Part shown: in pieces, positions 8,730 to 19,544 of the stretch
Layout of the letters: every line of letters starts with the position of its first letter
Position numbering within the stretch: the stretch's first letter is position 1
Assembly: GCA_038087015.1 (NCBI GenBank)
Contig: JASBNA010000027.1
Coordinates: forward strand, 186,001-250,000
Origin: Cerrena zonata
Lineage: Eukaryota; Basidiomycota; Agaricomycetes; Polyporales; Cerrenaceae
Length of the DNA stretch: 64,000 bases
Reading direction: 5' to 3'
Notes under the pieces: generated by a model
What the model was told of the DNA's origin: nothing
Database searches by the model: none
Seen by the model: the letters and a program-made list of their open reading frames with translations, nothing else
Translations under genes and position numbers: made by a program

Positions 8730-9929
8730 ATGATAAGGTTTCTAGCTAACATTTTCAACTCCATCTCCAGTTTTTTAACTCAAGTTTACATTAAAAAATT
8801 CTCTACAATTGAAGATTATGATAAACCACTGCGTTCAGGCAGTGTCAGTAATCAACCTGAAACCACAATTGAAGCAAAAGATAAGATGTTAACTGCATCT
8901 ACAGAATCAGATTATGGTACTGACCTATTCCCCAGTGAAAATTCCCGGTATGCGTCTTATTATAAGCCGAAAACTCCATCTCCTGTTGTTATTACCGATG
9001 ATGGAGATGATCCAGATATTTCCTTTGATTTAACTTTTTTAAATCAACCCGATTCACCTCCACCAAAACCAACTAGCGACTATGATAGGGTTGTATCGAA
9101 TTTCTACTTCCCAGCATCTCCAATATCAAAATATAACTACTCATTCATTGATACTATAGTTGATGTAACTTCAACTTTAACTGCTAATGATTTTTTCAAG
9201 ATTGATAAAAAAAATTTTTTGAATAAAATTACTAAAGAACGTTTATTGAAAACTTCAAAATTGAAAAAATTATCTCATGATCAATATAATCAAGTTTTAA
9301 AATTATGGAATTCAAATGATATTAATAAAAAAGTTAAATCTCGTTTTGCAATTGATATTACTATAAAAGATTTGAAAACTTTAAAAGGTACTAATTGGCT
9401 AAATGATAACATTATTGATTTTTATTTAAATCTTATCTCTCTACAAAATTCAAATATCTTCTGTTGGACAACTCATTTTTATACTACTTTACTTAAAAGA
9501 GGTTATTCGGGAGTGGCTAGATGGTCTAAACGTAAAAAAATAAATGTCAATTCAAAAAATTTAATCATTATTCCAATCAATATCTTAAGTACTCATTGGT
9601 CCTTAGCAATAGTTGATAATATCAATCTTACAATCACTTATTATGACTCTTTAAATTCTTCTGGTAATTTAAATGCTTTATTATTAATTAAAGACTATAT
9701 GATTCAAGAAGCAGTTAAAAATAATTCTCCTCTCAATTATCATGATTTTAAACTCATACCTAATTTTAAAACTCCTCAACAAGAAAATGGTAGTGATTGT
9801 GGTGTCTTCACTTGTACTTGTGCTAATTTCATCGCTAATAATAAACCTTTAAATTATTCTCAAAATGATATGTCAACTATTAGATCAAGAATGTGTTTTG
9901 AGATTCTAAATGAAAAATTAATCGATTAA
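8730..9929 (+). CDS. ULP1: SUMO-specific protease (Ulp1 type, C48 family)
   Basis: The first in-frame ATG is at 8730, giving 399 residues. The C-terminal half is a C48 cysteine-protease domain: LKGTNWLNDNIIDFYLNLI opens it, and the catalytic set is H289 (in LSTHWSLAIVD), D306 (TYYDSLNS), Q351 and C357 (QQENGSDCGVF). The His-Asp spacing of 17 residues equals that of S. cerevisiae Ulp1. The N-terminal half is disordered with many Ser/Pro and no recognisable domain. The enzyme matures SUMO precursors and removes SUMO from conjugates, in S. cerevisiae at nuclear pores. The protein is shorter than S. cerevisiae Ulp1 (621). CTG-clade yeasts have more than one such protease, so ULP1 is the best but not the only choice. 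Confidence 0.8.
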   Translation: MIRFLANIFNSISSFLTQVYIKKFSTIEDYDKPLRSGSVSNQPETTIEAKDKMLTASTESDYGTDLFPSENSRYASYYKPKTPSPVVITDDGDDPDISFDLTFLNQPDSPPPKPTSDYDRVVSNFYFPASPISKYNYSFIDTIVDVTSTLTANDFFKIDKKNFLNKITKERLLKTSKLKKLSHDQYNQVLKLWNSNDINKKVKSRFAIDITIKDLKTLKGTNWLNDNIIDFYLNLISLQNSNIFCWTTHFYTTLLKRGYSGVARWSKRKKINVNSKNLIIIPINILSTHWSLAIVDNINLTITYYDSLNSSGNLNALLLIKDYMIQEAVKNNSPLNYHDFKLIPNFKTPQQENGSDCGVFTCTCANFIANNKPLNYSQNDMSTIRSRMCFEILNEKLID

Positions 9930-9935
9930 CTCCTT

Positions 9936-12527
9936 TTAAAAAATCTTATTTAAAATACTCTTACTTTCATGACCGTTTTTTTCAATTTTACTAATTCTTT
10001 CTTCATATCCAATGATTTTATAAGTGCTTCCTTTAATTTTATCACTCAAGTAATTTAATCTTTCTTTTAATAAACTTAAATCATTCAATTGACTTATCTT
10101 ATTAACTTCTTCTTCATACTTGACAATCTTTGTATTCTCAATATTAATTAAATTTGTATAATAATCAACTTCATAAAATTTATAGATTTTCTCATCTCCA
10201 ACTAAGTCCTGAAATGCTGCCTTATATAATGGCCTTCCGGTAGATATACTACTCAAGATTCCTTTATCTCTCTTCAAACTAATTAAATCATTTTTTTCTA
10301 AAGTTGATAATGTCATCATCGTTTCATTAGATGATTTAAATAATGGACATTTATTCATTTCCTCAAAACTTATCTCATCTTTATCACTTAATAACCTCAT
10401 TATAGTCCAAATTTGTGCACTTGACCAGTTGAATTCCTTATTATCTGTATGATTCAAGAAAAACGTAGTCACTTGTTCTGCTGCTTGACTGACCATTTCA
10501 TTCAATGCATCTTTAGGGGTTTCTCCGGATTTAATACGTCTGACAAAGGCTTGCAAATCTAACATTCTTCCTCCCAAAGGTTTTAAACAAGTGTCAATTT
10601 CGTGCTTGGCTTCAAAATCATTACCTAATTGATTGATCACGTATTGCTGTGAACTCTTTTCTGAAGCATCTGACAATGATATCGTCTTGAAAACTTGATT
10701 GGGTAATGAGTCAGTCAAATGTTGTATACTTCCAACATCATGGGTGATATAAATAACATGGGCTAGATTACTTTGAATTAATTGAGCAGTCCAATCACTG
10801 AGTAGTTTATAAATGAAATCATGATTTCCATCGGTTTTCTTCATGAATTTATCAATAACAATAATTGGTTTTTCTTCAGGAAATTGCTGCAAATAATCAT
10901 CTTCTTTGATAACAACTTGCTCTCCATTATGTCTGTTTCTTCTCTCAGTTGCTTTCTGATAGTCATTAAATCCAGAAAGTCCAACCGATCTGATTGCTTG
11001 AGTAGCCAACAGTAAGATGTTTTTCAATTGAGTTTCTTTGGATTCACTTAATCCCGATTTTTGACCAGTAACACTCTGAACACCCAAATCAATAAATTGT
11101 GATACCGAATTGGTCCAGGTAAAAATAGGGAAGTATCCAACTTGATTAGCAAAGTTTTGAATTAACGAGTTATCAGATCTTGACTTGGCTAAATTATCAC
11201 AATCAATAAATAAAACTTTTTTACCCAATACTGGATCATTACCCAAGGTATGTTCCATAACAAATTCTTGTTTACCAGAACCTTTTGGACCTTTAATAAT
11301 CATAAATGTATTAATATTTTCGTGTATCCATAATTTCAATTGTTTAATTCTTTCAAATCTTTCATTCCATAAAATATTAATTTTTTCGGAATCTCCAGAT
11401 GATTGTTGTAAACCAATGATTTCTTCACAAGTTGAATTCAAATGGTCATCAATATAGTTATATCCAGTAATAATCCAGCCTTTAACGGTTTGAAAAGGGC
11501 TATAAATAACTTTGACATATTCGTTATCTTTATATTTCTCCAAAGAATACGTTTGACCAATTTTCAGTTCAATGAAAAATTGTCTAATCGGATCAAAAAT
11601 AAGCACGGCAACGGTTGCAATAATAGCCAAAATTGTAGGAATCGAGATTCTTTGATGATTCACAATAAAGTCAGTAATATAATTGACTCTTTTAATTGGA
11701 ATGTATTGTAAGTGCAATACAGTTTTCCCTTTATTCAATGATAAACCAGTAACACAATTTTTAGCACTAATGGCAGATTTAATACTACGGAAGATTATAG
11801 TTGCAAACGGATCTGCTTTAGGTGGAATTATATCTGTTATCAAACCGTATCTTCTGAATAACAAGTACAATTCCTCTTCAGTCAATGGATCACCTTCAAA
11901 AATCACTTTTATTCTTGAACTAGGAAATCTACTCAAATCCTCAATCCAAGGAACACCCTTAACTTGATGAGCAGTTGGATGGTTATTCCATATTAGGTTT
12001 TGAACAAATTTAAAGATGTTTTTATGAGAATCAAGTTCGTTTTCCTTGATATTTGATTCAATTTGATTGATAAACTCTTTGGAAGTCATATTTTGCGGAA
12101 TTTGATATTTGACAAATGCCCCACCATCTCTTTTCAAAGGCACCAAATCGATGATCTTAGCATCTGATGGTAACGGATTAGTATCAGTATTGGTTAATTT
12201 CTCAACCTGTTCAATTACCTTTTCATTAGTATATCTGTTTTGTACAGACGATAGCAAAAACCTAAAATATTTTTGGAATTGAAGTTTCGAAATAGCAAAT
12301 GGATAAAGATGATTGAAATACAACACAGTTTCTGTTTGGTGCTGATACTCCAACACCCCAGTTGTTTCTGCAGAGTTATCGGTATCAATTTGATTATTCT
12401 CCTGCTTCAAGTTTTCAACATCCCAAGAGTAATGTCTCACCAATTGATATCGGAAACCCTGAGGTCTCGACTTAGCAACCGAAATCCTCGAAGGAACCAA
12501 CAACCTTGTTGATAATCTGGAATACAT
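9936..12527 (-). CDS. YME2: mitochondrial inner-membrane protein Yme2 (Rna12)
   Basis: 863 residues, similar to S. cerevisiae Yme2 (850). It has an Arg-rich mitochondrial presequence (RLSTRLLVPSRIS), an RRM-like domain at about 203-275 (RIKVIFEGDPLTEEELYLLF), one membrane helix at about 295-315, and an ATPase-like domain with a P-loop GPKGSGKQ near 412-420 followed by a VLFIDCDN strand and an IIVIDKF strand. The C-terminus is a predicted coiled coil. Yme2 influences mitochondrial DNA nucleoid structure and escape of mtDNA to the nucleus. Its stop is 6 bp from the ULP1 stop on the opposite strand, so the two transcripts must overlap at their 3' ends. Confidence 0.9.
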   Translation of the reverse strand: MYSRLSTRLLVPSRISVAKSRPQGFRYQLVRHYSWDVENLKQENNQIDTDNSAETTGVLEYQHQTETVLYFNHLYPFAISKLQFQKYFRFLLSSVQNRYTNEKVIEQVEKLTNTDTNPLPSDAKIIDLVPLKRDGGAFVKYQIPQNMTSKEFINQIESNIKENELDSHKNIFKFVQNLIWNNHPTAHQVKGVPWIEDLSRFPSSRIKVIFEGDPLTEEELYLLFRRYGLITDIIPPKADPFATIIFRSIKSAISAKNCVTGLSLNKGKTVLHLQYIPIKRVNYITDFIVNHQRISIPTILAIIATVAVLIFDPIRQFFIELKIGQTYSLEKYKDNEYVKVIYSPFQTVKGWIITGYNYIDDHLNSTCEEIIGLQQSSGDSEKINILWNERFERIKQLKLWIHENINTFMIIKGPKGSGKQEFVMEHTLGNDPVLGKKVLFIDCDNLAKSRSDNSLIQNFANQVGYFPIFTWTNSVSQFIDLGVQSVTGQKSGLSESKETQLKNILLLATQAIRSVGLSGFNDYQKATERRNRHNGEQVVIKEDDYLQQFPEEKPIIVIDKFMKKTDGNHDFIYKLLSDWTAQLIQSNLAHVIYITHDVGSIQHLTDSLPNQVFKTISLSDASEKSSQQYVINQLGNDFEAKHEIDTCLKPLGGRMLDLQAFVRRIKSGETPKDALNEMVSQAAEQVTTFFLNHTDNKEFNWSSAQIWTIMRLLSDKDEISFEEMNKCPLFKSSNETMMTLSTLEKNDLISLKRDKGILSSISTGRPLYKAAFQDLVGDEKIYKFYEVDYYTNLINIENTKIVKYEEEVNKISQLNDLSLLKERLNYLSDKIKGSTYKIIGYEERISKIEKNGHESKSILNKIF

Positions 12528-13246
12528 TTCAAGTCAATTGATGTCGAAATACAATTTAATCTCCTACAGGTGGCGATATATCGAATTTATATAAAAACCC
12601 CTGCTACTTTATTTGCTCTTTTTTTTTCTTTTTGGCTGACCAGCCGCAAATTCGGAGATTATCAACTAACCAAAGGATCTTGATCTTCTACTAAGACTCC
12701 TGATTGCCAGGTTATATGGTTGAAAGTGTACTTAAAACTAGAGCACGTCTACAAAAAGTGAATGTATCAGATCAATTATCAACCAACAATGCAACCATTG
12801 TTGGCTCTACCTCCATAGCGTACCAAAAATATCCTATATGTACTGAGAAGTAGAGGCCAAATTGATCGTGAAGACATCATTCTAGGCTTCGCTTTGAATC
12901 ATTATACCACGGAAGCAAAGGTATAAGGATCTTCGAAGAGGCCAGTATAACTCGGGTACTAAATGCAAAAAAACAAAAAAAAAAAAGAAGATATAATACC
13001 CCAGTTAGTTCTTGCGGAAAAAACTCCAACTACAATCATGTCATTGCAGGTATCAGCGTATATTCGGTCTATGTAGACTTGGGTATCGATAACTGGAGGA
13101 AAAGAAGAAGCAGAAGAGCTTGTTGTAGTAATGAAAAATTTTTCAAATTTATACGGGACCGAAATCGTGCGGGTAACAGTAAACTGTAACTACATAATGA
13201 ACTAGGGTCGAAAGGACATTAATATACAAATATACAGAAGAGAAAT
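12528..13246. other. intergenic, upstream of YME2
   Basis: About 720 bp between the YME2 start and the MSP1 stop, both on the minus strand. A TATAAAA-like stretch lies near 12590 and A-rich runs near 12970. I find no coding frame, tRNA or convincing spliced gene. Confidence 0.4.
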
Positions 13247-14335
13247 CTAATCAATGTTTGCCGAAGGAATGAAGGAATCAGGATGTTTCAAGAAATCGGT
13301 AGTTTTCAAAGGTCTGACTTGATTTGGATCCATGTTTGTAGTGACTTTCTTCCCACCTTTATAATTTTCTCTAATATATTCCTTCATGGATTTGAGAGCA
13401 GCTTCTCTGCAAAGTTCACGCAAGTCTGAACCACTAGAGCCTTCAGTATCGGCCACGATGGCTTCCAAGTCAAAGTCGTTTTCGTCGAGTTTAGCGTCCA
13501 CCAAGATTTTTCTCAATATGGATCTTCTTTGTACCGAAGTTGGTCTACCAATTGAGAATTTCTTAGGGAGTCTTCTCATGAAAGCAGCATCGATATCGTG
13601 TTGTCTATTAGTAGCACCCATCACCATTATTCTACCATTGGAGACCAACCCGTCCCATAGAGTCATGAATTCAGCTTTCAACATTGAACTGACCTCATGA
13701 TCGCTCGATGAACGATCTCTTAAAAAGGAATCAATTTCATCAATAAATATAATACAAGGTTGTAATTTGTTTGCTAAGGAGAAAATGGCATCGACAATCT
13801 TGTTGGATTCCCCATACCATTTGTCCATTATAGTAGACATTCTTATCAGTAAGAAAAAGGCTCCACTTTCCTTAGCAATGGCTTTTGCCAACATGGTCTT
13901 ACCACAACCCGGAGGTCCATAAAACAATACCCCTTTTGGTGATTGGACCAAACTAGAATGCGCAGAAAACAAGTCTGGTTCGGTTAATGGTAAGATGACT
14001 GCTTCATGTAAATCATCAATAACTTCTTGCATCCCTCCAATATCTTCAAATGTAACGTTTATATCCTCGGGTGTTACTAATGAATTAAGCAATGATTTCT
14101 CATATTCATTGAAAACCAAATTCTTCAAGTCTGGATTCACTTGCTGTATTTTCTTCAAAACAGTGGCTCCTTTCTTCTTAGCTTCTTTGGTTTTAACAGA
14201 GTTATCAATAGAGTCGTTAAGAAGGTGATTCAACATATAATACATTGAGAGTCCTGCTCCCGTAAGGAAAAAAAGATCTCCCAAGAGCTTAAGATCAATC
14301 TTGACCCCCCACAATTCCAACTTGAGTTTATTCAT
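13247..14335 (-). CDS. MSP1: Msp1 AAA ATPase of the mitochondrial outer membrane
   Basis: 362 residues, the same size as S. cerevisiae Msp1 (362). An N-terminal membrane helix (about 17-38) precedes a single AAA+ domain: Walker A GPPGCGKT at 140-147, pore-loop region MDKWYGESN, Walker B IIFIDEID near 195-202, and the arginine-finger segment MRRLPKKF. Msp1 extracts mislocalised tail-anchored proteins and clogged precursors from the outer membrane. Nothing is unusual in the motifs. It is divergent from SGD1 with a 208-bp shared promoter region. Confidence 0.95.
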   Translation of the reverse strand: MNKLKLELWGVKIDLKLLGDLFFLTGAGLSMYYMLNHLLNDSIDNSVKTKEAKKKGATVLKKIQQVNPDLKNLVFNEYEKSLLNSLVTPEDINVTFEDIGGMQEVIDDLHEAVILPLTEPDLFSAHSSLVQSPKGVLFYGPPGCGKTMLAKAIAKESGAFFLLIRMSTIMDKWYGESNKIVDAIFSLANKLQPCIIFIDEIDSFLRDRSSSDHEVSSMLKAEFMTLWDGLVSNGRIMVMGATNRQHDIDAAFMRRLPKKFSIGRPTSVQRRSILRKILVDAKLDENDFDLEAIVADTEGSSGSDLRELCREAALKSMKEYIRENYKGGKKVTTNMDPNQVRPLKTTDFLKHPDSFIPSANID

Positions 14336-14496
14336 TGTAGCTATCTATCCCGTAATCAAAAACTCTAATGTTCCATCAAGGAGGCGATTCGTTGGATAAA
14401 GCTGGAGTTGGACTTTTTTTCTAATCAAATGATAATCCTGTATATGCCAATCTACTAACAAAACTGAAAAAAAAAAAAAAGATTCAACATGCTTCT

Positions 14497-14504
14497 GATG
14501 AGAT
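14497..14504 (+). promoter_or_regulatory. PAC-like element GATGAGAT upstream of SGD1
   Basis: GATGAGAT, followed by an overlapping GATGAGTT (14502-14509), lies 40 bp before the SGD1 ATG and just after a long A-tract. PAC (core GATGAG) is typical of ribosome-biogenesis gene promoters in budding yeasts. The flanking GC of the full consensus is not present. Confidence 0.4.
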
Positions 14505-14543
14505 GAGTTTGATTTATAGAATACCTCAGCATTAGCATAAACG

Positions 14544-17438
14544 ATGGCATTTGGAAAGGATAGGAGGTCTAGAAATGAAGAAGAACGCCATGGTATAAAA
14601 CTTCCGGGTGAACTTCTCGACCAAATCAATTCTACTAGCTATGATAGCGATACAAGATTTAGTCAATTCAATAATAAGAAGAGGAAGAAGTCAGAGCCAC
14701 AGATTTCAAGAAAGGAGAAGAGGAAACAAGAACGTAACTTGAAAAAGCATAAGAAGTCGAAGAATCAGTCGAACCAGAGAAGTTCAAAAGGTCACGAACA
14801 GACACCGCAACAGAGACATAGAAGTGAAGATGATCTTGAAGAAGACCTACAAGAAGACGATTCTATGAGAGCTTTGAAAGAAAAGAAAGCAAACGTAAGC
14901 GAAGAATACGACGATCCTTTGGCTGCCTTGAAAGCATTGAAACAGTCCAAAGGATCGAGAAGTAATGGTGATATTCGCATCGTAAAAGAAGATGATTTAG
15001 ATGATGAGCTAAGTGAAAACGACCTAGGTGATGGACTAAGTGAAGGCAATTTAGATGATAACGACTCAGCTGATGATCAGTTGGAGGAAGATGAGTTTCA
15101 AGGTTTCGATGAAGATAGCAGAGGCAGTGAAGAAGAATTTGATGAAGAACTAGACTCAGACGATTTTGATGAAGAAATCGACGACGATGAAGAGATTCCA
15201 GATGATCCTCTTGCACAATTAAAAGCTTTGAAAGAGGCCAAGTCAAAAGATAAACCCAAGGAAACGAAAAAAGGTAAAAGCAAAGCTCCTGAGCCTGAAT
15301 TGGTTCCTGATTTCTCTCAGTCGGGCGGTAGAGAAGAGGACGATATGGAGTTCTATGCCAAAAAGTTAGGTTTGAAAAATGGTAAGAAGTCAAAATTGTC
15401 AAAGGAAGACGATGACGATCTTATTGGTGGGTTGCTTGATGGTTTGGACTTTGACTATTTGGACGGGTCTGAATCAAAAGAAACAAAAGACTCAAAAGAT
15501 ACAAAAGCCTCGAAAGGTAATGATTCCAAAAAGAATAGCGATCTTCCTTTTAGCTCAGATGATGAAATAAGTGAAGGTGATTTTGATTCAGATTTAGGCT
15601 CTGAACTCGAAGGTTTAGAGTCGGAATCTGGTGAAAGCGACGATGAAGATACACCACGAGTCAAGGAAAACCCTTATGTTGCACCTGTACAAGATAATTC
15701 AAATTCAGAAGATGAGACTGATGGGAACGATGAAGCTCCTAAAAAATACATTCCTCCTGCATTACGTCGTAAATTAGCATTAGAATCTTCAGAAGTCTCT
15801 CCCGAAATATTAGCTCTTCAAAAATCCATCAAGGGGCCCTTAAATAAATTATCGGAAGCTAACATTGGATCAATTGTGAATGAAATCAATGGTCTATACA
15901 CTTCTTATTCAAGACATCATGTCACAGATAACATTGTTTCTATTGTATTGGATAGTATAGTTCAACAAGGTAGACTTCTTGATACTTTTGTTTATTTGCA
16001 TGCTTCATTGGTTGTTGCTATTTATCGTTTACAAGGTGCTGAGTTTGGTGCTTTTTTTATTCAAACATTGGTTGAAAAATTTGAAAAATACCAAAAGGAA
16101 GATACCCAAGGTAAAGAAGCTTCTAACGTAGTATCCTTATTATCCTCAGTTTATATGTTTCAATTAGTCTCTTCAAAATTGTTATACGATATCATTAAAA
16201 CATTAATTAATGACCTTAATGAAAAAAATGCAGAGCTATTGGTAAGATTAATCCGAAACTCAGGTAACCAAATGAGATCTGACGATCCTTCCTCGTTAAA
16301 AGATATTGTTCTTTTGATTAATAATAAAGCATCTTCACTTACATCAGATCAATTAAATACTAGAACTCAATTTTTAATTGAAACTATCACCTCTTTGAAA
16401 AATAACAAGCTTAAGATTAATAACGAGTCAAGTCATCAGTTGACTATTAGATTGAAAAAATTCTTAGCCACTATCAATAATAATAAATTCAATGATCCAA
16501 TTCAAGTGTCGCTTGATGATATTCATAATGTTGAAACAAGAGGAAAATGGTGGCTAGTTGGTTCTGCCTGGAAAGGACTTGATAACAACACGGAAAGTAC
16601 AGAAGTAAACGTTAATCAAGAAGCTTTGGATGATATTTTAGATAATGCTGAACCCAATTGGATGGAATTAGCTAGACTGCAAAGAATGAACACAGATATT
16701 AGAAGAGCCATTTTTGTTTCGATCATGTCAGCTAATGATTATGTTGATTCTCTTACTAAATTGGATAAGTTAGCTTTGAAAAGGTCTCAAGAAAGAGAAA
16801 TACCTCGTGTCTTAATGCATTGCACAGGTGTTGAACCTGCTTGGAACCCATACTATGGAGTTTTAGCAGCGAAATTATGTGATAGTCATCAACACAGAAA
16901 AACTTTTCAATTCATGCTTTGGGATTTACTAAAAGAATTAGAAGGTCCACAAGACAATGATTCTGAAGCAGAGGACTTCACGGGTTTCGATAACGATGAA
17001 GATGATGAAAGCAAATTGAAAAGGATTCTCAATTTGGGTAGATTTTACGGTTTCCTTTTAGCTGAAGGTTCATTGCCTTTACACATTTTAAAAAACATCA
17101 ACTTTTTAACTGCTGCTAGTGACAGTAAACTACTTTTGGAAGTATTATTCGTCACCTTATTGGACAACATTGCTAAGAAGTCACAAGTTAATGCTGTAGG
17201 TACTGGTTTGAAATCAAAAAAGGGTCAAGACCAAAAATTCGATGATAGAATATTAATCGAAAGGTTGTTGAAAGCCAGGGAACAAAAATCTCTATTAAGA
17301 GGGTTGCAATATTTCTTGGTTGAAAAAGTACAGAAGAGTGACTTCATCAGTGGTAAAAAACAAAGAAAGAGAATTGATTGGGCCATTAACTCTTTGCAAG
17401 ATATTATAGATGAATTTTTGAGAGAATCTGCAGACTGA
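14544..17438 (+). CDS. SGD1: Sgd1/NOM1-family nucleolar protein
   Basis: 964 residues; S. cerevisiae Sgd1 has 899. The N-terminal third is Lys-rich and then strongly acidic and Ser-rich, typical of nucleolar proteins. The motif KKYIPPALRRKLALE leads into a MIF4G domain (about 410-640) and then an MA3 domain (about 710-850, opening with IRRAIFVSIMSANDYVDS). This MIF4G-MA3 order is that of Sgd1/NOM1, which binds the RNA helicase Fal1 and acts in 18S rRNA processing. The start at 14544 gives the conserved-looking Arg-rich N-terminus. It is convergent with TRM2 (65-bp gap). Confidence 0.9.
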   Translation: MAFGKDRRSRNEEERHGIKLPGELLDQINSTSYDSDTRFSQFNNKKRKKSEPQISRKEKRKQERNLKKHKKSKNQSNQRSSKGHEQTPQQRHRSEDDLEEDLQEDDSMRALKEKKANVSEEYDDPLAALKALKQSKGSRSNGDIRIVKEDDLDDELSENDLGDGLSEGNLDDNDSADDQLEEDEFQGFDEDSRGSEEEFDEELDSDDFDEEIDDDEEIPDDPLAQLKALKEAKSKDKPKETKKGKSKAPEPELVPDFSQSGGREEDDMEFYAKKLGLKNGKKSKLSKEDDDDLIGGLLDGLDFDYLDGSESKETKDSKDTKASKGNDSKKNSDLPFSSDDEISEGDFDSDLGSELEGLESESGESDDEDTPRVKENPYVAPVQDNSNSEDETDGNDEAPKKYIPPALRRKLALESSEVSPEILALQKSIKGPLNKLSEANIGSIVNEINGLYTSYSRHHVTDNIVSIVLDSIVQQGRLLDTFVYLHASLVVAIYRLQGAEFGAFFIQTLVEKFEKYQKEDTQGKEASNVVSLLSSVYMFQLVSSKLLYDIIKTLINDLNEKNAELLVRLIRNSGNQMRSDDPSSLKDIVLLINNKASSLTSDQLNTRTQFLIETITSLKNNKLKINNESSHQLTIRLKKFLATINNNKFNDPIQVSLDDIHNVETRGKWWLVGSAWKGLDNNTESTEVNVNQEALDDILDNAEPNWMELARLQRMNTDIRRAIFVSIMSANDYVDSLTKLDKLALKRSQEREIPRVLMHCTGVEPAWNPYYGVLAAKLCDSHQHRKTFQFMLWDLLKELEGPQDNDSEAEDFTGFDNDEDDESKLKRILNLGRFYGFLLAEGSLPLHILKNINFLTAASDSKLLLEVLFVTLLDNIAKKSQVNAVGTGLKSKKGQDQKFDDRILIERLLKAREQKSLLRGLQYFLVEKVQKSDFISGKKQRKRIDWAINSLQDIIDEFLRESAD

Positions 17439-17503
17439 ATACAAGTATAATTAAAGCTTACCTATGTACATTAATCTATAAATAATTTCTACTTAATCAT
17501 GCA

Positions 17504-19285
17504 TTATATAATTCTTTTTAATATAGCGACAGACTCGACATGCTTTGTTTGTGGGAAGAAGTCAAATCCTACAATATCTTGAACTTCATATTGTACAGGC
17601 CCATCTTGTTGCAATAAATTTAACATTTGTAAATCTCTTGCCTGAGTGAAAGGGTTACAACTGATGTACACAACCATCATGGGTTTGAATTTAAGAAGTT
17701 GTTTCAAAAAACTTTCATTTGATCCTTTACGGGAAGGATCCATTATCAAGATGGATTTGTCACCTGTCACTTGTGAATCAGCAAACACTTGATTTGAGAA
17801 CAAATCTTCGGAGTTTCCAGCAATGAATTCAGCCTTTTCTGGAACTTTTAGACCGTTGAGGTTTGCGTTATGCTCTGCATACTTAATAGACTTTTTGGAA
17901 ATTTCTATCCCAAATATCTTTCCATCTTTCTCGGGAACCTCTTTAGAAAGTGAAATACCAAAAAAACCTGAACCACAGTATGTATCAACTATATACTTGA
18001 AATTCAAATTACTTTCGTGAATATGATACTTAATATAATCAATTACTTGTGGTAAGATATAGGAGTTATTTTGAAAAAATTCAGAGGCTTCAAATTGGAA
18101 TACAAAGTCCCCAACCTTTTCAGTAACAACCTTTCCAGTATCTGTTATACAGACTTGATCAAAATCACCTGTTTTATGATCAAGTCTAATGCTGTCTCGC
18201 AAAAAAAGAGTAGGACTAATCTTAGCCTTTATTCGTTGCTTGGTCAGCATTTTATCGATCTGTACTCTATCTAACTCTTCAAGAACTTTCGATTTTAATT
18301 TAGGAAATTCTTGATTGATCAGAGGTGTTGCGATTGGACAATGATCTATGTCAACAATACCAACAGGGTCATGTATGTCATTAAAACCAATTTTTGTATC
18401 TAAAGGTTTCACGTCTCTTCTAGGTTTGAAATGAGGAGTGATTTTGGTTCTGTAAGAATATTGCATCGGAGAATCCATAACGCTCCCAAATCCGTCAGCC
18501 CTTGTAGCTTTGAATTCTTCATAAAGTGATGGATAGTAAAACTTGAATGCTCTTTGAATGACACTTTGCTTAAAACGAAGCTGGTCATCATTATTCATCA
18601 TTTGTAATTGACACCCCGAACATTGGTCAAAGTTGGAGCAGACTATAAGTCTATCATTCCTGCGAGTGAGCCTCGACCTCGAATTCAATACCTTTACTAA
18701 TTCACCTTCTGAATGTATAGCCATATGCCTTCCTATCTTCACATCTATAATATCACCTGGAATTGCCTTTGGGACTCTCACTACAGTATAGCCGACTTGC
18801 CCTTGATCGTTTAAGTATGACTGTCTTGGGACAAAACAAAGGCCATCTCCATTAGAAGTCAAATAAATAACTTCAACTTCATGAGCGATAGAATCCATCA
18901 GGCCTGGTTGAGAGTACAACTCTGCTAGATCGCTTGGGATTTCGAGATCTTTTACAGCTAAATCTAACTGATTTGTACTATTGAAAATGTCAAGAGCTTC
19001 TTGTACTTCATGAAAGAAAACACTAACTCTTGATGCAACACCGGCTTCATCCCTCTTGGATTTGAGAAAATGTCTCCAATACTTTCTAGGTTTGATCTCA
19101 TTTCCTACTTGGTCTGGGATTAGAAAAGATTTTGAACTATTTCCTGGAATATTACTGGGAATAGTGGGTCTTAACTCTATCCTACTTTTACTAAAGCTTC
19201 GAGTTGCAAATATGTTCTTTGGATAACGATAACGCCCCGATCGTATTGAAGCTATCATATCAAGCTTCAGTGTGTTCCTTATCAT
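17504..19285 (-). CDS. TRM2: tRNA (uracil-54-C5)-methyltransferase Trm2
   Basis: 593 residues. It makes m5U54 in the T-loop of tRNAs using S-adenosylmethionine. Visible signatures are an N-terminal TRAM-type region, a Cys cluster CSNFDQCSGC (RumA/TrmA-like), a SAM-binding motif VDTYCGSGFFGISL, the motif ILIMDPSRKG, and the catalytic-cysteine motif YISCNPFTQARDL, ending in the family's PQTKHVESVAILKR. The first 40 residues are rich in Arg, Lys and Ser without acidic residues until late, so mitochondrial targeting from the first ATG is possible, with an ATG ten codons in as an alternative start. Confidence 0.92.
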   Translation of the reverse strand: MIRNTLKLDMIASIRSGRYRYPKNIFATRSFSKSRIELRPTIPSNIPGNSSKSFLIPDQVGNEIKPRKYWRHFLKSKRDEAGVASRVSVFFHEVQEALDIFNSTNQLDLAVKDLEIPSDLAELYSQPGLMDSIAHEVEVIYLTSNGDGLCFVPRQSYLNDQGQVGYTVVRVPKAIPGDIIDVKIGRHMAIHSEGELVKVLNSRSRLTRRNDRLIVCSNFDQCSGCQLQMMNNDDQLRFKQSVIQRAFKFYYPSLYEEFKATRADGFGSVMDSPMQYSYRTKITPHFKPRRDVKPLDTKIGFNDIHDPVGIVDIDHCPIATPLINQEFPKLKSKVLEELDRVQIDKMLTKQRIKAKISPTLFLRDSIRLDHKTGDFDQVCITDTGKVVTEKVGDFVFQFEASEFFQNNSYILPQVIDYIKYHIHESNLNFKYIVDTYCGSGFFGISLSKEVPEKDGKIFGIEISKKSIKYAEHNANLNGLKVPEKAEFIAGNSEDLFSNQVFADSQVTGDKSILIMDPSRKGSNESFLKQLLKFKPMMVVYISCNPFTQARDLQMLNLLQQDGPVQYEVQDIVGFDFFPQTKHVESVAILKRII

Positions 19286-19544
19286 CTCATCCGATAGAAA
19301 GAGACTTTAGTTTTGAGATGGGATAAGCAAAATCCTGCTCGCTTTTATTGGAGAAGAGAACAATTACTTCAGCTGCGAATTTTTAAATGTTTAACTACAT
19401 CAATTTGACTATAAAAATACCCATTAACACGTAAATACATTATTTTCGAAAGTGGTTGGAAGCGGAGAGAAAAAAATATTAAGATTAAAGAAATGTGAAG
19501 GAGCTAGCGATTCAAAGGATAGGTAAAAAGAGGATATGTATTAA